Below, piece by piece: positions 1 through 10,467 of a DNA stretch of 64,000 nucleotides. Numbering within the stretch: position 1 is the stretch's first letter; each line of letters opens with the position of its first letter. Position numbers and translations under genes: made by a program. The notes beneath the pieces were generated by a model that was not told the origin of the DNA, made no database searches, and saw nothing but the letters and a program-made list of their open reading frames with translations. The DNA comes from Spirodela intermedia (lineage: Eukaryota; Streptophyta; Magnoliopsida; Alismatales; Araceae): the NCBI GenBank assembly GCA_902729315.2, contig LR746271.1:1944001-2008000 (forward strand), in the 5' to 3' direction.

Positions 1-136
1 CCTCCTGCCGCTGGTAGTTCCAAAACATCTGAAGCTGCTGGTTCTGCTGCTGTAGAAGGTGGTGGAACGGCGCCTGCTGGTACGGCGGCGGCTGCGACGG
101 TGGCGGCGGTGGCGGAGGTGGCGGCTGGCTGTCCAT
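1..136 (-). CDS. NF-YC: NF-YC (HAP5-type) subunit, N-terminal fragment cut by the window edge
   Basis: The minus strand reads from an ATG at 136-134 and stays open through 45 codons to the edge. The peptide starts MDSQ, continues with a proline-rich stretch, then has YQQAPFHHLL, a glutamine run, and LQMFWNYQRQE. That glutamine-rich lead-in followed by LQxFWxxQxQE is the hallmark of plant NF-YC proteins, just before the histone-fold domain, which would lie outside the window to the left. NF-YC dimerises with NF-YB in the histone-fold manner and binds CCAAT with NF-YA, or works with CONSTANS-like or bZIP partners in flowering, light and ABA responses. The identification rests on the N-terminal signature only; the DNA-contacting domain is not visible. 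The upstream (right-hand) flank is an unusual tandem array with CArG boxes. Confidence 0.8.
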   Translation of the reverse strand, partial: MDSQPPPPPPPPPSQPPPYQQAPFHHLLQQQNQQLQMFWNYQRQE

Positions 137-248
137 CCCCCCCGCCTACCTCCTATGCTGGCCCTCACCAGCCGCCCTTTCTTTCTATTGCACCAACGGT
201 AGATCTCCGCCTTTTCCCTCTGAAGAGGTTGTCGGAAGGAGAGGGCAC

Positions 249-258
249 CCAAATTTGG
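249..258. promoter_or_regulatory. CArG box 1 (CCAAATTTGG)
   Basis: Perfect palindromic CC(A/T)6GG, the core recognised by MADS-domain factors. It is 113 bp upstream of the NF-YC ATG and sits in the conserved core of array unit 1. Binding is inferred. Confidence 0.55.
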
Positions 259-428
259 AAATGGCAGCAGTACCTGAAACGGGAAAGAATCAGATCCTAG
301 TTCATCGGATCCGACGAGAGAGAATCAGTTTCTGTGCCCGCCTTCAGCAGCCGCCGTTTCTTTCTACTGAACCTACGGTAGATCCTCGCCTTACTCTCTT
401 TGAACTGGCTGCCGGAAGGAGAGGGAAC

Positions 429-438
429 CCAAATTTGG
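429..438. promoter_or_regulatory. CArG box 2 (CCAAATTTGG)
   Basis: Second perfect CC(A/T)6GG, 180 bp after box 1, inside array unit 2 and followed by the same AAATGG. Confidence 0.55.
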
Positions 439-598
439 AAATGGCGGCGGTACCTGAAATGGGTAAGAATCAGATCCTGGTTCAACCGATCCGACGAGAA
501 AGAAACATCATTAGGCTCTCACAGGATCCCGCCACCTTACTGACTGACTACCTCTAGCTCAGCTTCTCTCTTGGATCAGTTGTCGGTGACAAAGGTGT

Positions 599-608
599 CC
601 AAATTTGG
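599..608. promoter_or_regulatory. CArG box 3 (CCAAATTTGG)
   Basis: Third identical CArG box, 170 bp after box 2. The surrounding unit has diverged more than the box itself. Confidence 0.55.
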
Positions 609-826
609 AAATGGCGGCGGAATCAGGAATGGTCTGACGTCAGATTCTGATAGTCTTGATCTGACGAGAAACAAATCAGCTTTAGCTGCTAACCATGTTT
701 TCTTGCCCCCATACTCCCCCCTCAGTGATCTGATCTCACGAGAAAGGGCCCTACTTTCGAAACTGCCTTTTCTACCAATCTCTACCTTTCCTTCTATCTT
801 GGAATAGTCATCGGAGGCGAGCACAT

Positions 827-836
827 CCAAATATGG
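827..836. promoter_or_regulatory. CArG box 4 (CCAAATATGG)
   Basis: The one change from the other three cores (T to A) still satisfies CC(A/T)6GG. It lies in array unit 4. Confidence 0.5.
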
Positions 837-990
837 AAATGGTGGCAGGATCAGAAAACGGTTGGCGTCTGATCTTGCTCTCGTTTTGGTCAGACGAGAA
901 AGGATCCAGTTTTAGGTCTCACAGGGACCGCAACTGAACATGCACAGGAGAAGACGAAGGCTTAGAGAGAGAAAGGTTTGGAAATGGCTT

Positions 991-1334
991 CACAGGAAGG
1001 TGTTTTAGAGAGGAATCGTTTTTTTTCCGAGAGGAAGGCCTTGCAATAGCTTCTCTAGGGCTTTCTCCAAGGAAGCTTCCTGACCACGGAGAGTAGCCAA
1101 CGGATGCAGGAAGAGGAAGAAGAAGAAGAAGAAGCTCACCCTGCGGAGGACAACGCCGCCGGGCGATGGGGAAACGGGGAATCAAGAGCCAGGAAAACAG
1201 TGAGCTATAGGAGATAGAGAAAGAGAGAGAGATTTGAGAGTAGGCTTCGTCTTGTTTCCCGAAGAACAGGAAGGCCTTTTGAACCAGCGCTGGAGCATCT
1301 GTCCGCTTCAGGTGGTACCAGAGGAAGAGGATGC

Positions 1335-1375
<41 letters not shown>

Positions 1376-2447
1376 AGCGTAAGATAAAGGATAAGATGTG
1401 GATTTCCGTGTGTAGCTGGTATGCATCAGGTGACAAAACCTTATCCTCCTCTGTATTCCGCGCGGATTGGGATTGCAAGATATTTTCCCTCCCCCGTCTA
1501 CTTGTCGTTGCCTTCCTTGGAGGAACGTCTTCCATTCTCTCCACCTTCATGACTTCCAACTGAATCACCTACCTCCACATGGCTCTCCCTCTCTCTCCTC
1601 TCTCTTCCTCTCTCTCTCCTCTCTCTATCTCTCTCTCTATCTCTCTCTCTCTCTGTGTCTGAAAATCGGTTAGTAGGGCCATCCGATAAGCGATTTCAAA
1701 CAACCGTTCACCGCGTGATCTTCGGTCGACTTCGGAAGCAGATTCTGGGCAAATCACAGGAGTCAAACCTGCCCCCTTTAATGCTTTTCAGATCTGAAGC
1801 ACGGGTATATCCTCGTTTACGGGCTGGGCTGGCTTTCAGCCCAATTAGGTTTTCCAAGGCCCATTTCCAACCCAGGTTGCTCTCTGGGTAAACGTCTGTC
1901 CAAATCCCAATAAACAGCCCCCTCCCTGTCCCAGAAGAAAAAGCCCAATAAAGAAACTCCTCCGGGCACCCCCATCAACTGGAATGAGAAGAGAGAGAGA
2001 GAGAGGGAGAGAGAGAGAGAGAGAGACCAGAATTAAAAGAGATCATCTACTGAGTATGTTGCTCATCCACAAGAAGCAAAATAAAGATAAAAATTTAATT
2101 GCAGAAGAAATTAATCGAAATATTTCGGACACAAGAATACCATACATTTCTTTCGTCCAAAATAAATAAATAATCCGAGTTCCCATGGGTTGTAACAAAT
2201 TAGTCTACGAATCCGATTGCCCTTGGCTCATGACTTCTGCCCTATCTTTTGAGTAATTAAAAAAAAAAAAAAAAGGAGTTAGAGGAGTCAAATTACAGTT
2301 GCAACAAATGACCACAAAAAAAGGATCAGAAAGGGGAGGAAGAAACCAATTTACTCCAAAGCCGTTGACCCTCGTTCATTGAAGACATGACAAATATGGA
2401 ATTAATCGATAAGAATGGTGAATTGGGTTACCACCTCAGTCGCCAGT
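991..2447. other. Intergenic: NF-YC upstream DNA and DnaJ 3' flank
   Basis: I see no supported gene. There are (GA)n tracts at about 1340-1368 and 1987-2029 and a CT-rich stretch at about 1580-1655. Open frames here are short or microsatellite-driven. The last part (about 2160-2447), AT-rich with an A15 run near 2260, is probably the DnaJ gene's 3' untranslated region on the minus strand. Confidence 0.6.
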
Positions 2448-4631
2448 TCAAGTAACAGAAGCCTGTTCTTGGGGCTTCACCGTCTTCACCGTCTCCGCCG
2501 CTGCCTCCGAGCTCGGCAGGAAAAGATCAAGAGGAATAGCCGCCGGGTCCAGCTCGTAGCAGCCCTTGGGGGCATCTTCTGCTTCTCTGCCGGTGAGCAA
2601 ATGATAAGGAACCTGGTGCGACAGGCAGAACATCTCCTCTCTGGGGATCCTCCTGATGGAATCCTGGCAAAGGCGGCGGCGGAAGACCGCCTTGAATCCG
2701 TGGACCTTCTCCAGCGGGTAAACCCGGAGGCCTTCCTCTGAGTAATTCTCCACCACCTCCACCATGTCGTACTTGTACAGGACCTCATCGGGGGTAAGCT
2801 CGCTCCAGTCTGGAGACCAGTTACTATAAATGGCCCAGACATCGCCCTTCTGGGGAAGGATCCGGATAGCTCCCCGTGGGCCCTTCTCCCATCTCACTCT
2901 GTGGGAGAAAATGTTAACCGTGTCGCGGGGCTCGTACCGGCCCACTCTGAAGTCCCCGCAGGTCTTCCTGAAGCCCGAGCCGATCCAGTTGAGTTGACCA
3001 AACTCAGAGGTGCTCTTGGAGTTGAGGAAGCTCAGCTGGATGTTGAACGGCTTAAAGGAAAGGACCCTCTGGACCATCACATAGAGTCGGGGCATCCCAT
3101 CTTCATCGTCGTAGGTGGCCCAAACCTGGTCTGCCCCGAAGGACCTCTCTGAGCGATCCACGTCAAAGTCATGGAAGTCTGGGTCTGGAACAGTTAATGT
3201 TATGGGTCTATGGGCGTCATCTTCTTCATCTGGGTTATCAGAGCCAGCCATCGTGTCAAGAACCTGGTCCCCATTGACCTTATCTAAAATGGGGTCATCA
3301 GAGATCCCCATGGCGGCTTCTCTCCCATCATTCCTTCCTCTCTGCTTCTGCTTCTGCTTCCTCGCTTCCACTTCCGCCGAATTCCACTCTTGCAACCTCA
3401 GCTTGACCGCCAGCTTCGCCCTCTGAATCAGCATGCTTCTGATATCCACCTGTGGGAACTCCTTCCCCGAGGCCCCGCTTCTCCTGGAAGCCTGCCTGCC
3501 TCTCCTTGGATCTCCCACAAAGCCATTGCCACCGCCCTCCGTCTCAGAAGCATTGGCACCGGCACCGCCCCAGGCCGCCGGTTTCCTCTGGGACTCGTCC
3601 ACCGTGAAACCATTTCCACTGTCACTATCAACGCTCCTTCTCTTGGCAGGCCTGCTCTGCCCCTTCCTATGCGGCCCCTCTGCTCTCTTTGCTCCAGGTG
3701 CTTCTCCCTCCTTGAGCTCCCTCCTCACTTCCTCTGACGTCTGAAACGACGCTGCTGTGCCCGCTGCACCAGAAGAGGCAGCCCACTGAAAGTCCTGATT
3801 GTCATGTGAATTAGAGACAGATCCTCGCTGGGATCCAGAGGGTCTTTTGCCTTCTTCTCGAGGGCCATGGGCGTTCTTGGCTCCATGCCTTCTTCTCGGA
3901 TTCTGATGGCACTGCTCCGTGGGCCAGGGAACAGAAGACTTGACGCTGTTAGAAGGAAAGGGGATCTCAGCCGCCAGAAAGGGCTCGTGACAGTTGGGGC
4001 AGAGAAGAGTGTGATTCAGATAGACCCGAAGATACTCGTACTGCATTCTGCACAGCTTGCATGAGGTCCAGAACGTGTTGGTGTGGGGAACTGCAGGGGT
4101 CCCCAGATGAGAAGAAGAATTCTTCTGGGTCCTCACGCCAGAGGCTCCACCACCATCAAAGTGATAGAGCCCATTGTCAGGGTACGAGAAGGGAGGGTCC
4201 CTCTTGGGCTGGGGGACCTTGCGCTGCTTCTCCTTGATGCTTCTCTTCTCATCATACGCCATTCTCCTGGTTCTGTCAGACAAGATGCTCCAAGCCTCGG
4301 AGATAAGCTTGAAGGCGCCTTCGGCGCCGATGGACTTGTTCTTGTCAGGGTGAAGCATCAGAGCAAACTTCCTGTATCGCCTCTTCACCATCTCCTCATT
4401 AGCCGACGGCTTGATGCCCAGGATCGAGTACCAGTCCTTCTCCCCGTTGACCACCGTAGTGGAAGAGAGATGAACATCCAGGGTGGCTATCATCTGGGAG
4501 ATGCCATCTAACCTGGGGTTAAGGCTCTTGGCTTTCAATGCGAATCTTTTGGCTCCTTCAATGTCCTTGGCTATGAACTTCCTCTCAGCTGTCTCCTTCG
4601 CCCTGAGGGCCTCATCTTGGTTGCAATCCAT
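2448..4631 (-). CDS. DnaJ (J-domain) protein with C-terminal DUF3444, intronless
   Basis: A single 727-codon frame. Residues 66-130 form a J domain starting DWYSILGI, with the Hsp70-stimulating HPD tripeptide at 94-96. Two CxxC pairs (191-194 and 211-214) make a short zinc-ribbon-like segment. A low-complexity charged linker follows (about 225-470), and a DUF3444 domain fills roughly 490-700 (VWATYDDEDGMPRLY, GDVWAIYSNWSPDW). This architecture and length are standard for a large plant-specific J-protein family. Known members act with Hsp70, and some are nuclear and recruited to chromatin; the substrate here is unknown. The start is the first ATG of the frame, and the J-domain spacing fits the family. 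Antisense frames inside it are shadows. A 5' UTR intron is possible (AG just upstream at about 4650) but not proven. Confidence 0.93.
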   Translation of the reverse strand: MDCNQDEALRAKETAERKFIAKDIEGAKRFALKAKSLNPRLDGISQMIATLDVHLSSTTVVNGEKDWYSILGIKPSANEEMVKRRYRKFALMLHPDKNKSIGAEGAFKLISEAWSILSDRTRRMAYDEKRSIKEKQRKVPQPKRDPPFSYPDNGLYHFDGGGASGVRTQKNSSSHLGTPAVPHTNTFWTSCKLCRMQYEYLRVYLNHTLLCPNCHEPFLAAEIPFPSNSVKSSVPWPTEQCHQNPRRRHGAKNAHGPREEGKRPSGSQRGSVSNSHDNQDFQWAASSGAAGTAASFQTSEEVRRELKEGEAPGAKRAEGPHRKGQSRPAKRRSVDSDSGNGFTVDESQRKPAAWGGAGANASETEGGGNGFVGDPRRGRQASRRSGASGKEFPQVDIRSMLIQRAKLAVKLRLQEWNSAEVEARKQKQKQRGRNDGREAAMGISDDPILDKVNGDQVLDTMAGSDNPDEEDDAHRPITLTVPDPDFHDFDVDRSERSFGADQVWATYDDEDGMPRLYVMVQRVLSFKPFNIQLSFLNSKSTSEFGQLNWIGSGFRKTCGDFRVGRYEPRDTVNIFSHRVRWEKGPRGAIRILPQKGDVWAIYSNWSPDWSELTPDEVLYKYDMVEVVENYSEEGLRVYPLEKVHGFKAVFRRRLCQDSIRRIPREEMFCLSHQVPYHLLTGREAEDAPKGCYELDPAAIPLDLFLPSSEAAAETVKTVKPQEQASVT

Positions 4632-5371
4632 CCCTGACTCCCACTTGGTATAAGAAAAAGTATGATCTCAACAGTTACCCGGCTGAAAAACAAGGGAGCT
4701 CAACCATCCAGCATTTTATGAGAGAGTATCGGATCTATGTTCTCCAGAAACCTGATGCACGAGCATCATGAAATCAAAGATAAAATCAACCTGAGGGAAC
4801 ATTTCGATTCCAAAAAATAGAAATATTTTGCATAAATGAACAAAAATCAACTGATAGAAAAAGGAAAGATTTTTTAATGAAGTAAGCAGAATGTCAAAGA
4901 AACTCAATTGCATCAAAATTCAAGGTCCTTTTAATAAAAGATAAAGTATATCAAAAATAATGAAGGTACAAAAGCGAAGTCAACGCCATTACACATCATG
5001 ATATTGAACAAAATTACAGAAAACGATGTAACATTGTGTTCTCTCCAACTCCTCTTTTCTTTCACCGTTTTTCGTTTGTTTTCTAGGAGATCCTTTCCTT
5101 TTGCCGTCTTTGTTAGTGGGTTCTTTTTGTTTTGAGATCCATATCTAATTTTTTTTCCTATCTAATAAAAGAGGACATGTATAAAAGCGCCTTGGCCCCA
5201 GTTCAATTTTTAATCTCGTATTCTCCTTCTAGATTCAAGGTTCCTCTCTTTTTTTCTTTGTAGATTTAGGGTTCTTCATCTTTTCTCTCCTATATTCCCC
5301 ACAGTGAAGTACTGTCAAAGCAAGGCTTCAAATCTCAGATTTCTATGTATAAAGAGAGTCTCATGTGTGTA

Positions 5372-5448
<77 letters not shown>

Positions 5449-8411
5449 GAACTAACTTCCTTAACTCTCAAAGCAACATCAATCAACCTTTGCAAGACAC
5501 ACATCACACACATTACGGTAGTCGTCTGCAAGCATAGCTACATTGAAACCTAACCGCAATCTGGTGAAACAATAGTTTCTCCACAATCACGGTCGATACC
5601 CACCATGCTAGAATCGCCTTTGGGCTCTAGTGTAGTGATTCTCACGGAAGCCATTACAAGGTGTGATGTCCTGCAAGGTCTGATCGGCATTGCTTTGAAG
5701 CTAAAGAACCTTAGCTCTTGAGAGAGCCACCTCCCTCATGAACAACTTTTCCATAGGGTTTGCCTCCATCACACACACACACACGAGGCAGGCTTATATG
5801 GAAAATTTTCGGATTCAAAACCTTCCATTGATGGTGCTTGACAGCATGGAAGTTGAGAGAAAATAAGAAGAACCCTAGATTCACAAGTCAACGAAAGAGA
5901 AAAACCCTGAATCCACAAGAAATCAAGAGATTCTAAAAAAGAAATGTCCTTCTAGATTTCCTCTTTCTTTAAATAGGAAAAAAAAAAAGCTTTAGATTAC
6001 TAACAAAGAAATACCTGCTAACAAAGACTGAATCTAAGAGATCTACTACAAGAGAAAACATTACTATGTGAGGATCGTCAATGTTATACCCGTTGACCCT
6101 TTTTCATAACACTTTTCGGGCCTGCTTTATTTCTTGCGACTTTTTTCTACATCAAATCAAATGCAGTAGCAATGCCTCCATTCGGCCTTTGGAAAGCCAA
6201 TCCAAGTTTGCTTATCAAACCACGTATCATTTTCCCCTCTCTGTGATGCTCTCCACATATCTTCACATGCTAACACCCTTTTATTTGGCTTCCTCACATG
6301 CGTTTTCAAAGATAGCACATTGAAATGCGAGGAAGATGCACAGCTGCTGACCGCTGCAAACTGTCACCGCCTCATCTCTCTCCTTTGACTCCCAACATCA
6401 GCTCTTCTTCCTCCTCCAGGTAACATAGCCTTCAAGAAGAGATGACAATATAATCTGTGAATGATCCTCCTCAAGAAACTCCTGGAAAGGGCTGCCAGAC
6501 TCCCGAGGGATCATATTTCCTATAGCTTCTCCAATCCAACCCAACCCTACCCATCTAAGATCTGCTCCATTTTGGAAGAACGCTCGTGCATGCTAAATCT
6601 AAGGAGTCAAGAACGCAGCCCACTTGTTCAAATGCTCGAGAACAGCCTTCTACATTTTCCACCCGCGTCCTTGTGGTCTCCACCTTTGATCTATATCACA
6701 AATCTCCATCTCAAAATTCAAAATCTCTACCGGCCGACAGAGCTTGGCAATTCCTGCTACCTCTCTCCCTTCCCATCACAGCATTGCCAAAGAATCAAGG
6801 ATCTCCGGCAATTCATGTCATAAGCCGTCAGCATGAACTGGATAGCATGCAGTGGTTTTTTCTAATTTGGGAAACTAGAGCTTTATTTCGGATAAGAATG
6901 AGCGATCATCTGGAGGTTGTCGTCCTTCAAACCGGTACCCGGAGGTCCAATCTCCTCGAAGTGATCATCCCCTTGCACCATCTTTCTTATTTAAAATGTG
7001 GGATTCTAGCCTGTAATGGCCGTGATCTCATCCTTTCCGCCTCGAAAGAGCAGACTGACGCCCGCGATGTCATCGATGTGTGCCCAGCCAACCGAAGAAC
7101 GCAGGAGGGGAGTCCTCCAAGCACCGGAGTGAAGCCTCCACCTCCACATTCCAGAGATCCAAAACCCTAGATCAAGTATCTAACTGAAACTGAGAAAAAA
7201 AATCCAACCGGCAACGGGCTCTGCGCCCATCGGAAGACGCGGAAGACGAGGCAAAGGCAGCCACGGAGGACAATCATACCACTGAGATTCAGCCGATCCC
7301 AAAAGTACGACGTCTCCGAAGACATGGTCCAGCAGGGTGTAACCTAGATTCCCGCGGCGGCGCGGGAAAACAGGAGGACCCAGATGCCCCGATCTCCACG
7401 GAGCCGCCACGGAAAGACGTAGAATTACATTTCCAGAGGAAGATCGTACGCAAGGGCATGCGAGAGGAGATTACCCGCATGAATAGGATTTCCGTTGCAG
7501 GAGGAATTCGAGTTGCTCTGCGCCCACGAGACGGCCTCCAGCTCCATTCCTCCCCACCGAATTCCTACGAAACCAGGCAGAAAAAGGAGGCCGGCGGAGG
7601 ACGAACTATCTGCGAGAATTTCCCTCCGGGCAAGGAATTCATTAAATATGCCGGAGTGAAAGGAGGGAAATTCGACGCCTGCAGCCTTCAACTCTCCACA
7701 AATCAAGATCCCCCATTTTCTTCTGGGTCGCTTAAGAACTCTCCACTGAGTCAAAGACCAGTGGATCCCCACCCCAAAAAAACAAAAAAACAAAAAAAAA
7801 AGACCGAGATCAAACCCTAACTAGGATTCCCTTTAACCCTCGGGTTGGGTTAGCTTTTCCAACCCCTCCTCCAACATTTACAGCAATTAATGATCCGTTT
7901 GAATTTGGCGACATAAGCCGTAATTATGACTTTTCACACAGTTTTACACCATCACAAATCTCAAATCTCATAAGTCAAACCCCTGATTTTTTCTATTTTC
8001 TGGGGATTATTACCAAGCACCAGCAGCACCTGGGCAGGGATCATGATGCCATCATCATCACAATAGGAATATAAATTAATTAAAAATTACTCAAAAAAGC
8101 TGCTTCCATGCTACATATAACCAGGGCAGAACCCCACGAAAAAGACGCCAGTTTTCCCACTGTTGTGCAGAAAACCCTGCCATTCCAGTCTCACCACCCA
8201 TCTCCACAGTCGGCCCAAGAACAGACTGAAAGAACATCAATCGATCTCAGTGTACCCATCTGCTGACACAAGGGAAGGCAAGCAGCCGAAAGGAAGGGAG
8301 GGAACATTTGAGAATAAAAAAATGAAGTCTTTGTAGACAGAACAGTCGGAAGACCCCTCAATCCGGGAACACTTGCTCGATCTGGATCGATGTGAAGGGG
8401 AGCGGCCCCGT
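4632..8411. other. Intergenic between DnaJ and the MFS transporter
   Basis: 4632-6400 is AT-rich with the compound CT/CA microsatellite and no gene I can support. 6400-7850 has higher GC and unique sequence. Its minus strand carries a run with a plant leader motif (TAGGGTTT at about 7815) and could be a leader exon or a non-coding transcript; no frame resembles a known protein. 7850-8411 is AT-rich and probably includes the MFS gene's 3' UTR. Confidence 0.5.
5374..5447. repeat. Compound (CT)n(CA)n microsatellite
   Basis: About 17 CT repeats run directly into about 19 CA repeats. A shorter CA tract recurs at about 5771-5783. Simple repeat with no coding value. Confidence 0.95.
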
Positions 8412-10425
8412 TCATCTCAGAGGCTTCCCATAGAGATTGGCGTAGACCACCTTGGTTCTGTACACGAGAATCATGCTCAAGATCATGGCGATGATGCAGA
8501 ATCCAGACATTATCAAGTAGGTGACGAAGAAACACACGGCCCCTTCGCATTTCAACGCCTGCTCCACCTGCCGATTTCCGATAAATAACCATTTGAGGAA
8601 AGACACTGGGTTGAGGTGCTCGTGGGCTTGCTTCTCGGCCTCGAAATCGTATATGGAGCTCGCTATGAGACCAGAGAACACCAGCGAGCCGGCTGGATTG
8701 GCCACCGTCAGGAAGTTGTACAGTGCTCCGAAGTTCTTCAACCCGAATAGTTCAGAGGCCGCAGCCGGCACGATCGCCCAGTGAGCTCCATAGCCGAGCC
8801 CAATCAGAAGAGTGCCGACGTACATTGCCCCCGGCCACGCCATGGCGAGGAAGAAGTGCCCGACCGCCATGGCAGCCTGAGCTATCGCCATGGCCACTGG
8901 CCTTGGGTAGGCGTAATCCCTGTTCACAGTCAAAAAAAAATCCAGATTGAGAGGAAATCCGCGTTATGAAACAAGATGGGAGGATCCTAGCTCGACTGAA
9001 ACGTTTAGGTTATTTCCGTCGGGCTATGAAAAATGAAGATATCAAGGCAATTAAATATGCAGTAGCTATTAAAATTGATTGGGCTCTCCAAAACAGAGGC
9101 GCCTGCATTTGAAATATCCTTTGATTATTTAGGAGGGCGTGCCCACAGTTCATAAATTCCACCGACATGACTTGAATGAAATTAAGTGTAGCATCATCAC
9201 TGCCCAACTGATGAAAACATTGACCCAGAAATGGACTCGAGAGGAAGATATAGTAAGCCCAGGGTGGACTTTATTTTTTATATTTTTATGTAAAAAAATA
9301 AATAGATATGAGACAGAAGATTCTGAACGTAAGGAATGATTAGGAACCGAGGAAGAGAGTGATGCCATACCTCACAACAATCTCAGAGAAGTAGCCTCCA
9401 CCAACACGACCAAGGAAATTCCAGATGCTGATCATAGAGACAAAAATGTGAGCCTCATCGTAGCCCAGAGACTCGCTCATCTGACCCAGATTGTCAATGA
9501 CTGTCAGGCCAGATCCTGAACCCAGCAAGAGAGAGACAAAGATGAGCCAGAAATCCGCCTTAATCAGTGCCTGCATCAAGGTGAAGTCCTCGCCCCTGCG
9601 TGGGCCTCTCCTTCTCTTGACCCTGACGGCCCCCTCAGCTGCAGCATGAAACAGCTTCACCTGCAGTTGGGCAATTCGCTTCTGCCTCTCTGACGCGGGA
9701 AGCAGATCAACTTCCTTTGGTTTCTCATCCTCAACCTCACTTAGAATCACTTCATTGGCCCCGGAGGTCTGACCTGACCTGCCTGGATCTTCCTTCTGGG
9801 CCTCGGGTAGCAGGGGTTCTTCACCAGGAGAGCTCGAGTCGGAGTAGAAGGTCAGCAGCAATGGAACCAAAATGGGGAGGATCAGGATGACAAAGAGTAT
9901 GACTGTGAACAAGGTGATCACAGCGTAATCCAGATCAACCAGATCCTCCAGGAGCATCACGCCCAATAAGTAAGCCGCCAGAAGCACACATACACTGTAA
10001 ATGAAGGTAAAACTAGAAGGATCGGAGGGCCTCACTTGTCTGTGGCCCCCAACAGGTCTGACAATGAACATCAGAGCAATGACCACCATTGCCGGCCCGA
10101 CGGCCACCATAAAGATCATACCCGCATGATCAGGGGCGTGGATCACTGCATATACCTGAGTTAATATCGCACCACTTAGACCAGCAAAGCCCTTCAATAT
10201 TCCCACAATGGGGCCCCTGCTCTTGGGGAAGTTCTGGACGCATGAAACCAATGCGGCGGTGTTGAAGTAGGTCTCCCCGTTTGTCCCAACGAATATAAGA
10301 ATCCACATCTGTACGAGTAGAGCCCAAGTGTTAAATCTTGATCTAATAACAGAAAATAATGCAGTTGGACAACAATGGAGCATCTGCTGTTAATACTACG
10401 AAGACAAGGGAATCTTAGGCACCAA

Positions 10426-10467
<42 letters not shown>

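Larger units (their letters stand above)
160..990. repeat. Degenerate tandem array upstream of NF-YC, about four units of 170-230 bp
   Basis: Four diverged units follow one another. Each has a pyrimidine-rich segment (tttctttcta...cc), a purine block (ggaaggagaggg in the first two), the core CCAAATTTGGAAATGG or a one-base variant, and then a (t/c)c(c/t)gacgagaaag motif. Cores start at 249, 429, 599 and 827, giving spacings of 180, 170 and 228 bp. A fifth partial core (tttggaaatgg) is at about 973. The array lies 25-850 bp upstream of the NF-YC ATG, so it is promoter or 5' leader. No long open frame explains its conservation. Confidence 0.75.

Noticed and set aside
6744-6790. Short hairpin TTGGCAAT...ATTGCCAA with a miR394-like left arm
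   Set aside because: miR394 is almost invariant in plants and this needs indels to align. The stem is only about 8 bp, too short for a plant precursor.
6820-6841. Sequence resembling mature miR167
   Set aside because: About five mismatches in 22 positions and no opposing star strand in a stable foldback nearby.
6586-7170. A 194-codon plus-strand open frame
   Set aside because: It starts at GTG, its first in-frame ATG is deep inside, and the product has no domain-like pattern. It is likely a chance frame in higher-GC DNA.
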